From Actinoplanes campanulatus (GTDB taxonomy: Bacteria > Actinomycetota > Actinomycetes > Mycobacteriales > Micromonosporaceae): 64,000 bases of DNA. Shown here one piece after another: positions 9,561 to 21,200 of this stretch. The notes under the pieces are model-generated. The model ran no database searches. It had not been told where the DNA came from and saw nothing but the letters and a program-made list of their open reading frames with translations. Within the stretch, counting starts at the first letter, position 1; each line of letters opens with the position of its first letter. The position numbers were made by a program, and so were the translations under genes. The stretch covers positions 1-64,000 of the forward strand of contig NZ_BMPW01000018.1 of the NCBI RefSeq assembly GCF_014647795.1, written 5' to 3'.

Positions 9561-9611
9561 GGGGATGAACGGGGCGGCGGGCTCAGGCCTGTCGCCCCGT
9601 TCGCTATCCCC
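9561..9611 (+). ncRNA. Stable hairpin downstream of an orphan promoter; possible small RNA or leader end
   Basis: A two-part stem: GGGGAT with ATCCCC outside, then a perfect 10-bp GAACGGGGCG with CGCCCCGTTC. The inner loop is about 16 nt and a 3-nt bulge separates the halves. No U-run follows. Together with the promoter at 9471 it could delimit a transcript of roughly 105 nt, but no known RNA family was recognised. The rest of the 625-nt gap up to 9889 holds no gene I can support. Confidence 0.35.
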
Positions 9612-9826
9612 ATCGGGAGCCGGGCGGAGGGTCCCCCGTTCGGGGTGTATGTCCTGCGGAGCAGACGCGCTCAGCGCGATGCCGGCGGGGCCTGGCGAAC
9701 GAGCGGTCCGCCGGAGCGGAACCGGTGTTGCCGGAGCCCCCGCCCGCGGGACGGGGACTCCTCCCCGGCGGTTGCCGCCACCGGGTCCGGCCTTCGCCTC
9801 CCATTACTTCACGAGGCCCCGGGCGC

Positions 9827-9853
9827 TGCAAGTGCATTGGTGGCCATGCAAGT
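9827..9853 (+). promoter_or_regulatory. Direct repeats TGCAAGT, putative operator of the XRE regulator
   Basis: TGCAAGT at 9827-9833 and again at 9847-9853 (within ATGCAAGT), one 20-nt step apart, just upstream of the XRE gene. The reverse complement ACTTGCAT recurs at 10762-10769 ahead of the DUF397 gene. Shared sites at both promoters suggest one regulator binds both. Confidence 0.4.
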
Positions 9854-9889
9854 TGCAATGGGGACCCGATCCGTCGATATGGTGGCTCC

Positions 9890-10738
9890 GTGGCGAGGCC
9901 GACATCGACAGCGCGCCGGGAGCTCGGCGGGGAACTGCGCCGGCTCCGCGGTGAGCGCCGCGCGGTCGACGTGGCGACCGCGCTCGGCTGGTCGGAGTCG
10001 AAACTCAGCCGGATCGAGACGGCGCACACCGGGATCAGCGAACCGGATCTGGACCGTCTCCTCACCCTGTACGGGGTGGCGGTGGAGGACCGCAGCCGGC
10101 TGCGGGACCTGGCCCGGCGAGGGCGGGCGCGGGCCTGGTGGACGCCGTACCGGTCGTCGGTCCCGGACCCCTACGACGAGTACCTGGCCCTGGAGGCGGA
10201 GGCCGTGCGGATCTCCGAGTGGGAGACCCAGATGGTGCCCGGCCTGCTCCAGACCGACGAGTACGCCCGCGCCGTGATCGAAGCCGGCGTCGACATCGAC
10301 GACTCGGCCGTGATCCAGCGCCGTCTCGCGCTGCGGATGGCCCGGCAGTCGACGCTGACCCGGGTGCCGCCGCCCAGCCTGCGGATCGTCATCGACGAGG
10401 GTGTGCTGCTGCGCCAGGTCGGCGGGCTGGAGGCGCAGCGCCGTCAGCTGGCCCGCCTGTACGAGGCGAGCAGCCGTCCCGGGGTGGAGCTGATGATCCT
10501 GCCGTTCCAGGCGGGCGCGCACGCCGGGCTGAGTGAGTCGTTCATGGTGCTGGAGTTCGCGACCGGCACCCGGGCCCCGGTCGTGCACATCGAAGGGCTG
10601 ACCGGCGGCCTCTTCCGGGTGAAGCCCGAAGAGGTCGACGTCTACCAGGATGCCTTCGATGACCTGCAGGAACGCTCTTTGTCGCCAGAAGACAGCCGAA
10701 CGGTCATCGCTGAGACGAGGGATCGTCTGGCCCGGTGA
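9890..10738 (+). CDS. XRE-family regulator with DUF5753 domain
   Basis: A 282-residue DNA-binding protein. The N-terminal helix-turn-helix spans about residues 9-65 (LRRLRGERRAVDVATALGW, SKLSRIETAHTGIS) and is followed by a DUF5753 domain (EAEAVRISEWETQMVPGLLQTDEYARA). Actinomycetes carry many such regulators, each paired with a small DUF397 protein, in the WhiJ-like developmental circuits. The GTG at 9890 begins the HTH region with normal spacing. No good ribosome site precedes it, and a TATGGT element at 9878 suggests a leaderless or near-leaderless transcript. Confidence 0.9.
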   Translation: MARPTSTARRELGGELRRLRGERRAVDVATALGWSESKLSRIETAHTGISEPDLDRLLTLYGVAVEDRSRLRDLARRGRARAWWTPYRSSVPDPYDEYLALEAEAVRISEWETQMVPGLLQTDEYARAVIEAGVDIDDSAVIQRRLALRMARQSTLTRVPPPSLRIVIDEGVLLRQVGGLEAQRRQLARLYEASSRPGVELMILPFQAGAHAGLSESFMVLEFATGTRAPVVHIEGLTGGLFRVKPEEVDVYQDAFDDLQERSLSPEDSRTVIAETRDRLAR

Positions 10739-10761
10739 TCTCCCGGCGTGGGGTCCAATGG

Positions 10762-10769
10762 ACTTGCAT
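10762..10769 (+). promoter_or_regulatory. ACTTGCAT element ahead of the DUF397 gene
   Basis: An 8-mer that is the exact reverse complement of the ATGCAAGT found upstream of the neighbouring XRE gene (9846-9853). It lies about 20 nt upstream of the DUF397 start codon. Confidence 0.35.
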
Positions 10770-10788
10770 TCCACGGAAGGAGATGATC

Positions 10789-10992
10789 ATGCAGGACACC
10801 ACGCTCACCTGGCGTAAGAGCAGCCGCAGTGGCGCTGCCGGGCACTGCGTCGAAGTCGCCGAGGTGCCCGCCGCGGTGCTGGTGCGTGACTCGAAGGACG
10901 CCACCGGCCCGGTGCTGAGCTTCGGCAACGCGGGCTGGACCGGCTTCATCGCCGGGGTCCGAGCGGGAGAGTTCGACCGGCCCGGCGCGTGA
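10789..10992 (+). CDS. DUF397 small protein, partner of the XRE regulator
   Basis: A 67-residue DUF397 protein with the family pattern WRKSSRSG, CVEVAEVP, VLVRDSKD and a Phe/Trp-rich end (GWTGFIAGVRAGEFD). DUF397 proteins act with DUF5753-XRE regulators, probably as antagonists. Start at ATG 10789 gives 6-nt spacing from AAGGAG; ATG 10783 is too close to it. It is 50 nt after the regulator and carries its own ACTTGCAT element. Confidence 0.88.
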   Translation: MQDTTLTWRKSSRSGAAGHCVEVAEVPAAVLVRDSKDATGPVLSFGNAGWTGFIAGVRAGEFDRPGA

Positions 10993-11022
10993 TCAGGATT
11001 TCTTGATCATCGATCGCGCGCG

Positions 11023-11055
11023 ACGGGCGGTCCCGGACCGGGACCGCCCGTTTTC
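11023..11055 (+). terminator. Rho-independent terminator after the DUF397 gene
   Basis: A 12-bp or longer perfect stem (ACGGGCGGTCCC with its complement) closed by a short GGACC loop is followed by TTTTCT. It separates the XRE/DUF397 pair from mtrA. Confidence 0.9.
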
Positions 11056-11126
11056 TCTGGCATGGACAGGCTTCCCGGACAAGATCGCCCCCCAGGTAGC
11101 GCGAAGACCGGGAGGACAGTGCAATA

Positions 11127-11825
11127 TTGGACCGCATGAGAGCCCGGGTACTGGTCGTCGATGACGATCCCGCGTTGGCCGAGATGCTCGGCATCGTCCT
11201 GCGCAGCGAAGGATTCCTACCCTCCTTCGTGGCGGACGGTGAACGTGCCCTGGCCGCTTTCCGGGAGAATCGCCCGGATATCGTTCTGCTCGATCTGATG
11301 CTGCCCGGCATGAGCGGCATCGACGTGGCGCGCGCCATCCGCGCCGAGTCGGGCATCCCGATCGTGATGCTGACGGCGAAGAGCGACACCGTCGACGTCG
11401 TGCTGGGCCTGGAGTCGGGCGCCGACGACTACGTGGTCAAGCCGTTCAAGCCCAAGGAGCTGGTCGCCCGGATGCGGGCCCGCCTGCGCCGTGGCGAGGA
11501 CGCCGCGCCGGAGATGCTCACCATCGGCCCGCCCGGTAACCAGATCACCATCGACGTGCCGGCACACACCGTGTCCCGGGACGGCGAGGAGGTGAAGCTG
11601 ACGCCGCTCGAGTTCGGCCTCCTGGTGGCCCTGGCCCGTAAGCCGCGTCAGGTCTTCACCCGCGAGGTCCTGCTCGAGCAGGTCTGGGGTTACCGGCACG
11701 CGGCCGACACCCGCCTGGTCAACGTGCACGTCCAGCGGTTGCGCGCCAAGATAGAGCCGGACCCGGAGCGGCCGGAGATCATCCTCACAGTCCGCGGCGT
11801 CGGCTACAAGGCGGGCACCGGCTGA
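11127..11825 (+). CDS. mtrA: Response regulator MtrA
   Basis: The essential OmpR-type response regulator of the MtrAB system, controlling cell-wall hydrolases, division and development in actinobacteria. The 232-residue protein has a receiver domain (VVDDDPALAEML, phospho-acceptor in LLDLMLPGMSG, MLTAKSDTVDVVLGLESGADDY) and a winged helix (LTPLEFGLLVALARKPRQVF to VRGVGYKAG). The TTG start at 11127 gives the termini MDRMRARVLVVDDD, matching mycobacterial MDTMRQRILVVDDD; GGAGGA lies 10 nt upstream. The ATG nine bases later is the alternative. It is first in mtrA-mtrB-lpqB. Confidence 0.96.
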   Translation: MDRMRARVLVVDDDPALAEMLGIVLRSEGFLPSFVADGERALAAFRENRPDIVLLDLMLPGMSGIDVARAIRAESGIPIVMLTAKSDTVDVVLGLESGADDYVVKPFKPKELVARMRARLRRGEDAAPEMLTIGPPGNQITIDVPAHTVSRDGEEVKLTPLEFGLLVALARKPRQVFTREVLLEQVWGYRHAADTRLVNVHVQRLRAKIEPDPERPEIILTVRGVGYKAGTG

Positions 11826-11853
11826 TCGTCGGCGGGGGGATAACCTTGCCGCG

Positions 11854-13539
11854 ATGCGTGCTCCCACCTGGCTCCCCATGCCCGTGCGCCGCGCCCTGCG
11901 AGTGGTGCGGCGTTACTGGCGTGTCCTGGCCCGCCACCTGGAGCGTTACACGGCGCCGGCCCGCCGGGCCTGGCGCCGTTCGCTCCAGTTGCGGGTGGTG
12001 GCGCTGACCCTGGTCGCCTCCAGCCTGCTGGTCGGCACCTTCGGCGCTTTCATCGCGAACAGCAGCACCGACATCCTGCTGAGCCGCGCCGAGGACGAGG
12101 CCCGGACAGCGATGAACGGCAAGGTGGACTACGCGCTGAAGCAGCTTACGCTCTATCCGCAGGCACGGGACCCGGAGCTTCCGAACGCGCTGAACGATCT
12201 GGCCGACGAGCTTTTCGACGGGAAGTCCGGCTCGCCGGGTTCGTCGATCGTCTCGATCCGGGCGGAGAACTACCCGGATCTCCAGGCGGTCACCGTGCCG
12301 CCGACCGTCGACACCAGTGACCTGATCACCCGCGACATGATCGAGAAGGTCTCCGCCGGGTCCGGCAAGCAGGCCCGCCAGATCCGGACCGCCGAGATCT
12401 ACGGCCAGGTCACGAAATACCTGGTGTACGGCTCCCCGGTGCCCACCCGGTTCGGTCACGTCGAGCTCTACTACATGGTTCCGCTGACCACCGAGGACCA
12501 GGACGCCAACCTGATCCGGACCATCGTGCTGGCCACCGGCCTGGCCCTGGTGATCCTGCTCGGCGTGGTGGCCGGCCTGGTCACCCGGCTCGTGGTGACC
12601 CCGGTCCGGGTGGCCGCACGGACCGCCCAGCGCCTCTCGGCCGGCCTGCTCGACCAGCGGATGAAGGTGGACGGCGAGGACGACCTGGCCCTGCTGGCCG
12701 CCGCGTTCAACCAGATGGCGGCGAACCTGCAACGGCAGATCGTCCGGCTGGAGGAGATGTCCCGGTTGCAGCGGCGGTTCACCTCGGACGTGTCGCACGA
12801 GCTGCGGACACCGTTGACGACCGTCCGGATGGCCGCGGACCTGATCTTCTCGGAGCGTGAGGATTTCGACCCGGCGGTGGCGCGCAGCGCCGAGCTGCTG
12901 CAGGCCGAGCTGGACCGGTTCGAGGAGCTGCTCACCGACCTGCTGGAGATCAGCCGGTTCGACGCCGGGTTCGCCGCGCTGGACGCCGAGCACACCGACC
13001 TGGTCCCGATCGTCGAGCGGGTGGCCGAGCGGCTCACCGGGCTGGCCGAGCGGGCCGGCGTCGAGCTGGAGCTGCGCCTGCCGGACACCCCGGTGATCGC
13101 CGAGGTGGATCCGCGCCGGGTCGAGCGGGTGCTGCGCAACCTGGTGGGCAACGCGGTCGAGCACGGGGAGGCGAAACCGGTGCGGATCACCATGGCGACC
13201 GACGACGCGGCCGTGGCCGTCACCGTCCGCGACCACGGGATCGGGCTGAAGCCGGGGGAGGAGCGGCTGGTCTTCAACCGGTTCTGGCGGGCCGACCCGT
13301 CCCGGGCCCGGCAGACCGGCGGCACCGGGCTCGGCCTGTCGATCAGCGTCGAGGACGCGCGGTTGCACGGTGGCTGGCTGGAGGCGTGGGGTTCGCCCGG
13401 CGAGGGCGCCCAGTTCCGGCTCACCCTGCCGGTGCGCGCGGGCGATCGGCTGGTCGCGGCGCCGCTGCCGCTGATCCCCCGGGACCGGACGGCGGAGCTG
13501 TCGTCGAGTCCCCGGGACCGGACCGCGGAGGTGGGCTGA
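11854..13539 (+). CDS. mtrB: Sensor histidine kinase MtrB
   Basis: Membrane sensor kinase that phosphorylates MtrA. Of its 561 residues, a basic N-terminus precedes TM1 (about 48-70), an extracytoplasmic domain (about 72-215) and TM2 (about 222-244), then HAMP, the H-box FTSDVSHELRTPLTTVRM, the N-box LRNLVGNAVEHGE, the G-boxes and GTGLGLSI. The far C-terminus contains a near-exact duplication, PRDRTAEL then PRDRTAEV, next to the coupled lpqB start. The stop overlaps the lpqB ATG. Confidence 0.96.
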   Translation: MRAPTWLPMPVRRALRVVRRYWRVLARHLERYTAPARRAWRRSLQLRVVALTLVASSLLVGTFGAFIANSSTDILLSRAEDEARTAMNGKVDYALKQLTLYPQARDPELPNALNDLADELFDGKSGSPGSSIVSIRAENYPDLQAVTVPPTVDTSDLITRDMIEKVSAGSGKQARQIRTAEIYGQVTKYLVYGSPVPTRFGHVELYYMVPLTTEDQDANLIRTIVLATGLALVILLGVVAGLVTRLVVTPVRVAARTAQRLSAGLLDQRMKVDGEDDLALLAAAFNQMAANLQRQIVRLEEMSRLQRRFTSDVSHELRTPLTTVRMAADLIFSEREDFDPAVARSAELLQAELDRFEELLTDLLEISRFDAGFAALDAEHTDLVPIVERVAERLTGLAERAGVELELRLPDTPVIAEVDPRRVERVLRNLVGNAVEHGEAKPVRITMATDDAAVAVTVRDHGIGLKPGEERLVFNRFWRADPSRARQTGGTGLGLSISVEDARLHGGWLEAWGSPGEGAQFRLTLPVRAGDRLVAAPLPLIPRDRTAELSSSPRDRTAEVG

Positions 13540-15347
13540 TGCTCCGCCGCATGATCGCGGGTACGACGCTGGTCCTCGTGCTGCTGGGCGGCTGCGGGAT
13601 CCCGGACGGCTCGGACGTCACCGACCTCGGCCCGGGCCCGTCCACCGGCATCTCCTCCGGTGACGGCAGCCTGCGCAGCCGGCTCACCCGCGAGTCGACC
13701 AGCGACCGGGCCCAGTTCGTCACCAACTACCTCCAGGCCGCGGCGGGGGACTACGACACCGCGCTGGAGCGGGTGAAGCAGTTCATGTCGACGCCGGCGA
13801 AGGAGCATTTCAACGCCCCGGCCGCGCCCCGGGTGATCCGCACGATCGACACCCCGCTGCTCACCAAGGACCAGGACAAGGTCAAGGTCGAGTACGAACT
13901 GCTCGGCACCCTCGGCAAGAACGGTCTGATCGAGCCGCCCGCCGAGCCGACCACCGGCACCTATGAGTTCACCCTGACCGAGGTCACCGGCGACGGCCTC
14001 TTCATGGTCGAGGCGCCGCCGTTCCTGCTGCTGAGCACCCGCGGGCTGGACAACTTCTACGAAGAGCGCACGATCTATTTCTGGAACACCGAGTACACCG
14101 GCCTGGTCCCGGACGTCCGCTACCTCGTCGGTGACGTGCCGATCGAGCAGGAGCCGACGATCATCCTGGGCTGGTTGATCGGTGGCCCGGCCCCGTGGCT
14201 CCAGGACGCCGTGAAGCCGCTGCCGGAGGGCACCCGCACCGAGGGCAAGGTGCCCGCGATCGAGAACAACCAGCTGGCGATCACCCTGAGCGCGCAGGCG
14301 GTGCCCACCCAGGACGCCGAAGCGGCCGTGGATCGCCTGCGGCGGCAGTTGCAGTGGTCGCTGCGGCGCCTGCCGTACGAGTTCTTGAAGTTGAGGATCG
14401 GTCACCAGGAGGTCCGTAGCTACTCCGGCACCGACTACCTGTCCAGCAATCCGGCACACCGGCTGGTCCCCAACCCGGACAGGTACGTGGTGTACGACCG
14501 CACCGTCCGGCGTCTCGTGGAGCCGGACCGGCAGACCCCGGACACCGTGCCCGGCCTGAACGCCGACAACAACAAGGACGTCAGCCGCGCGGCGGTCACC
14601 ACCACCGGGTCACACGTGTACGCGGCCCTGGTCACCGGCTCCGGAAAGAACGAGCGGCTGCGGGTGGGGTTCGCCCCGGCCGGTCAGGTCGCCACGCTGC
14701 GTGAGATCACCGGTCTGCCCGGGGGCATCGGCTACCCGGTTTGGGCGATCACCCCGGAGGGCCGGACAGACGGGGCGGCCGGGCTGGTCATCGCGGACGG
14801 CAGGCTGTGGCGGTTCCGGGCGCAGGGCGGTCAGGCGCTCCAGGTCACCTGGCCCGGCGGGACCGGGAAGATCAGCGCGATCACGGTCGCTCCGGACGGG
14901 CACCGGGTGGCGCTGGCCATCGGCGGCCGCCTCTACCGGGCGGTGCTGACCATCAGCGGCGACGGCCTGGCCCTCAGCGGCATGCAGGAGCTGGACCCGC
15001 CGCTCGAGTCGGTGACCGCGGTGGACTTCACCAGCGAGGGCTGGCTCACGGTGGCGGGCACCGACCGCAGCAGCAAGCGGATCGCGATCGAGGACGTCTC
15101 GATCGACGCGGCTCTCCAGTCGGACCGTTTGGCCGACATCGGCACGAACGCGGTGAGCTACCTGACGACGTACCCCGCCAACCCGGAGTCCAACCGGCCC
15201 ACCGGTTCCACGCTGATGTACTCGACCGGCATCGACGCGTGGGAGGGCCTGTCCACGTCGGTGCAGCTCAAGGCCGGTAGCCTGGCAGGCCCGAGCAGTG
15301 AGCCGCGGCCGGGTGTGGTGCCCGGGGCGCCGTTCTTCCTCGACTGA
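13539..15347 (+). CDS. lpqB: Lipoprotein LpqB, MtrAB accessory factor
   Basis: Lipoprotein that interacts with MtrB and modulates its signalling. The 602-residue product starts with a lipoprotein signal (VLVLLGGC, lipobox LGGC at about residues 16-19). A GerMN-like domain follows in the first half and a beta-propeller-like LpqB C-terminal domain in the second. ATGA overlap with mtrB shows translational coupling. Confidence 0.95.
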   Translation: MLRRMIAGTTLVLVLLGGCGIPDGSDVTDLGPGPSTGISSGDGSLRSRLTRESTSDRAQFVTNYLQAAAGDYDTALERVKQFMSTPAKEHFNAPAAPRVIRTIDTPLLTKDQDKVKVEYELLGTLGKNGLIEPPAEPTTGTYEFTLTEVTGDGLFMVEAPPFLLLSTRGLDNFYEERTIYFWNTEYTGLVPDVRYLVGDVPIEQEPTIILGWLIGGPAPWLQDAVKPLPEGTRTEGKVPAIENNQLAITLSAQAVPTQDAEAAVDRLRRQLQWSLRRLPYEFLKLRIGHQEVRSYSGTDYLSSNPAHRLVPNPDRYVVYDRTVRRLVEPDRQTPDTVPGLNADNNKDVSRAAVTTTGSHVYAALVTGSGKNERLRVGFAPAGQVATLREITGLPGGIGYPVWAITPEGRTDGAAGLVIADGRLWRFRAQGGQALQVTWPGGTGKISAITVAPDGHRVALAIGGRLYRAVLTISGDGLALSGMQELDPPLESVTAVDFTSEGWLTVAGTDRSSKRIAIEDVSIDAALQSDRLADIGTNAVSYLTTYPANPESNRPTGSTLMYSTGIDAWEGLSTSVQLKAGSLAGPSSEPRPGVVPGAPFFLD

Positions 15348-15348
15348 C

Positions 15349-16065
15349 ATGCTGCTGGCGGACCTCGCGGATCTGGTGCTGCCGACCGCCTGCGCGGGCT
15401 GCGGGGCGGAGCGGGTGCGCCTCACCTGCGGCGTCTGCGGCGGCTGTGTGACCGAACTGGAGGGCCTGCGCCCGCGGGCGGCCGAACCGGTGCCGCCGCC
15501 GGCCGGCTTTCCGCCGTGCATGGCGGTCGGGACCTATGCGGGGGCGCTGCGGGGCGCGCTCCTGGCGTACAAGGAGAAGGGCCGGCACCGGCTCGCCCGG
15601 CCGCTGGGCACACTGCTGGCCGGCGCGGTGGCCGCGCTCGCGCCCCGCGATCGGCCGGTGGTCCTCGTTCCGGTCCCGTCCACCGCGGCGGCCCGGCGGG
15701 AGCGGCACGGCGATCACATGGCCCGGTTGGCCGGCCATGCGGCCCGCCGGTTGCGGTCGGCCGGCTATCTCGTGAACGTGGTGCAGCCGCTGCGTGCCCT
15801 GCCGCGCCCTGACTCAACGTCACTGGATGCGCACGAACGGGCGACAGTAGCTGTAAATTCGCTGCGAATGATCCCCCGGATCGGCGTTCTGCGGCGCGAC
15901 GGCCGTTCGCGAGGCACTCTTGTGGTGGCGGATGACATCGTCACCACAGGGGCCACACTGGCCGCGGTGGCACGCCGGCTTGAGGAGGCGGACATGCAGG
16001 TCACAGGTGCCGCGGTGCTCGCAGCGACAGAGTTGCGCACGTTTTCCCCGCGAATTCGGCTGTGA
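15349..16065 (+). CDS. ComF-family phosphoribosyltransferase-like protein
   Basis: A 238-residue ComF/GntX-type protein: an N-terminal double zinc ribbon (CAGCGAERVRLTCGVCGGCV) and a C-terminal PRTase fold with the PRPP loop LVVADDIVTTGATLA. ComF proteins act in DNA uptake in naturally competent bacteria, and their role in non-competent actinobacteria is unclear. It starts 1 nt after the lpqB stop, so it is probably co-transcribed with mtrAB-lpqB. Presence of a type IV pilus operon in the same window makes a DNA-uptake role conceivable but unproven. Confidence 0.88.
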   Translation: MLLADLADLVLPTACAGCGAERVRLTCGVCGGCVTELEGLRPRAAEPVPPPAGFPPCMAVGTYAGALRGALLAYKEKGRHRLARPLGTLLAGAVAALAPRDRPVVLVPVPSTAAARRERHGDHMARLAGHAARRLRSAGYLVNVVQPLRALPRPDSTSLDAHERATVAVNSLRMIPRIGVLRRDGRSRGTLVVADDIVTTGATLAAVARRLEEADMQVTGAAVLAATELRTFSPRIRL

Positions 16066-16163
16066 TCGGCGTCCGGGTTGCCGATAGAGGCGAATGTCAG
16101 CCATCCGGTATCCCGAACGAGGGGTGACTGACGGCCATAGGCAGGTTAGCGTCTAGGTGACGA

Positions 16164-16185
16164 GGGTAAGTGGATCAACTTACCC
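16164..16185. promoter_or_regulatory. Perfect 8-bp inverted repeat upstream of hpf
   Basis: GGGTAAGT (16164-16171), 6-nt spacer, ACTTACCC (16178-16185), 160 nt upstream of the hpf start and within the 279-nt comF-hpf gap. Size and symmetry suit a dimeric regulator's operator. There is no U-run, so it is not an obvious terminator. The rest of the gap shows no gene. Confidence 0.45.
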
Positions 16186-16344
16186 GCCACCGGGAGCGCC
16201 GAGTCAGGGCTTGTTCGCCGCACCGGAAAGGAGTCGTCTCACTCACGTAGGCCGCGTCGGTTCTCGTCACGCGGCGTCTTCACCGAGCAGCTCGATGCGC
16301 CGTGGTTCGGCGCCCGCCAAGCACAACGTTGGGGGAGGTCACGA

Positions 16345-16962
16345 GTGGACATTGTCGTCAAGGGCCGCAACGTAGAGGTTCCCGACCATTATCGAGAGCA
16401 TGTCGCCGACAAGCTGAGCAAGGTCGAACGTTACGACCAGAAGCTGATGAGGGCGGACGTGGAGTTGTTCCACGAACGCAATCCGCGACAGTCCGACATC
16501 TGCCAGCGGGTCGAGATCACCGTCAGGACGAAGGGGCCGGTGGTCCGCGCCGAGGCGCAGGCACAGGACTTCTACGCTGCCCTGGACTGTGCGATCAACA
16601 AGTTGGACGCCCGGCTGCGTCGCTCCGCCGACCGTCGCCGAGTGCATCGCGGACGGCACGCGCCGGTCTCCGTCGCCGCGGCCACCGCGAACCTCCCCAC
16701 CGATCTGACCGGTGGACGGACCGCCACGCTCACCGAGCCGGAGCTCGACACCGAGCCCTCCGAGCACGAGGACAATCAGCCGTGGCGCATCGTGCGGGAG
16801 AAAGAGCACTCGGCTGAGCCGATGACCGTTGACGACGCCCTCTTCCAGATGGAGCTCGTCGGGCACGACTTCTATCTGTTCCACGACAAGGAGAGCGGGC
16901 GGCCCAGTGTGGTGTACAGGCGCCGCGGATACGACTACGGCATCCTCAGCCTAGGCATGTGA
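16345..16962 (+). CDS. hpf: Long-form ribosome hibernation promoting factor
   Basis: Binds the 30S subunit in stationary phase or stress and dimerises ribosomes into inactive 100S particles. The 205-residue length marks the long form. The N-terminal S30AE domain (DIVVKGRNVEVPDHYREHVADKL) is joined by an acidic linker to the C-terminal dimerisation domain (VDDALFQMELVGHDFYLF, VVYRRRGYDYGIL). The GTG start at 16345 has GGGGGAGG 6 nt upstream. Its 3' end overlaps the convergent GNAT gene by 12 bp. Confidence 0.94.
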   Translation: MDIVVKGRNVEVPDHYREHVADKLSKVERYDQKLMRADVELFHERNPRQSDICQRVEITVRTKGPVVRAEAQAQDFYAALDCAINKLDARLRRSADRRRVHRGRHAPVSVAAATANLPTDLTGGRTATLTEPELDTEPSEHEDNQPWRIVREKEHSAEPMTVDDALFQMELVGHDFYLFHDKESGRPSVVYRRRGYDYGILSLGM

Positions 16963-17892
16963 GGTTCCCGCGCCGGAGGCCTGTGCGAGCAGGTCTCCGG
17001 CGAGGAGCACGTACTGCACGTCGTCGAGCCGGCCACCGTCCGGCCCGGGCAGACGCTGCCGCTGGTAGGCCTCGCGCGTGAAGCCGGCCTTCTCCAGCAC
17101 CCGCTGCGAGCCGATGTTCGTCGGGAGCGCGCCGGCCACGAGACGGACGATGTCGGTCTCGGCGAAGACCCAGAGCGCGAGCAACTGCGCCGCGCGGGTG
17201 GTCAAACCCCTTTTCCGGTACGCCGGAAGCGTGCTGTATCCGATCATCGCCTGGGCCAGTGGCGGTTCCTGGTAGTACAGATCGATCTCGCCGGCCGGGA
17301 GGCCGGTCGCGGTGTCCACGATGACGAGATCGGCCCGGCTCCCGGTGAGCCACTGCGTGGCGGCCCGTGAGCAGCGCCGGCGGATCTCGTCGGCCGGCTT
17401 GGGTTCGGCCGGCACGCTGGTCGCCACCACGTCCGGCACGCTGTGCAGCTCGGTGTAGAAGCCGACGTCGCCCTCGCCGAGCGGGCGCAGCGTGATCACA
17501 CCGTCGGACAGCTCGCCACCGGGCAGGTCGGGCAGCAGGCGCGGCGCCGGCTCCCCGCTGTCGCTCGCCAGACGGGAGTAGACCAGCAGCTCGGGCGTGC
17601 CCCGGCGGATCCCCTCCCGGGTGTAGCCGGCGGCCAGAGCGGCCCGCAGGGCGACCGGGTTGTCCCACGGGATCAGCAACTCCAGCCGCTCCCGGTCGCG
17701 CAGGGCGAGCCGGCTCACCTCGCGCAGCGCGGCCGTCGCCACGCCACGCCGCCGGGCCGCCGGCACGACCTCGACGGTCACCCGCTCCCCGGTCAGCGCG
17801 ACCCGGCCGAGGCGGTCACCGGACCGGGTGCCGACGATCTCGTACGCCCCGTCGCCCACGTCCTCGAGCCGCACTTCGCTGTTCTGATCCAC
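16951..17892 (-). CDS. Tandem GNAT-fold acetyltransferase
   Basis: A 313-residue protein with two GNAT-type halves. The first contains EVVPAARRRGVATAALRE (acetyl-CoA loop), the second ITLRPLGEGDVGFY and YSTLPAYRKRGLTTRAAQLL, as in the RimJ/RimL branch, followed by NIGSQRVLEKAGF. The acceptor substrate cannot be predicted. The GTG at 17892 is chosen because GAGGA lies 8 nt upstream; the frame stays open further upstream to 18003. Convergent with hpf. Confidence 0.82.
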   Translation of the reverse strand: MDQNSEVRLEDVGDGAYEIVGTRSGDRLGRVALTGERVTVEVVPAARRRGVATAALREVSRLALRDRERLELLIPWDNPVALRAALAAGYTREGIRRGTPELLVYSRLASDSGEPAPRLLPDLPGGELSDGVITLRPLGEGDVGFYTELHSVPDVVATSVPAEPKPADEIRRRCSRAATQWLTGSRADLVIVDTATGLPAGEIDLYYQEPPLAQAMIGYSTLPAYRKRGLTTRAAQLLALWVFAETDIVRLVAGALPTNIGSQRVLEKAGFTREAYQRQRLPGPDGGRLDDVQYVLLAGDLLAQASGAGTSHA

Positions 17893-18078
17893 GGGGACAT
17901 CCTCGTCCGGGACGCGCCCGGGCGCCAAACAGCTTGCAAATGAGTCGGAGGATGCGCTGTCAGCGAACTTCGTGGCGTATTTCGCCCCTTTTGTGAGTTT
18001 CACGGGAGGCTCGGGTCACAGGTCCCCGGGGAAGGTGCCTACGATGGTTCAGCAGACTGTCTAGGGGAGCGTTGACCC

Positions 18079-20982
<2,904 letters not shown>

Positions 20983-20991
20983 TCCACTCCC

Positions 20992-21037
20992 GAACGGCCC
21001 GCGTGGCCCGGCTCCAGCCGGCCCACGCGGGCCGTTC
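20992..21037 (+). terminator. Very long hairpin after secA
   Basis: A 15-bp perfect outer stem starting GAACGGCCCGCGTGG and ending in its complement, extended by an inner CCGGCT/AGCCGG stem. There is no T-run, so it may work as a GC-rich actinobacterial terminator or mRNA stabiliser. The remaining 160 nt up to the next gene end contain nothing else I can support. Confidence 0.7.
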
Positions 21038-21200
21038 CGCGTGCCCGCGCGCCTGCGTCTGCCCGTTCCCGCCGCGCCTGCCCGCGTAGCGGTGGGGCTT
21101 GGTGAGAGTGACGGAGTGGGTGGGCGCGGGCGGGCATGGGTGAGACCCGGGACGACCGCCGCTTCGGTTGCTGACGGTCGCCCCGGGAGTGTGGGCGGCG

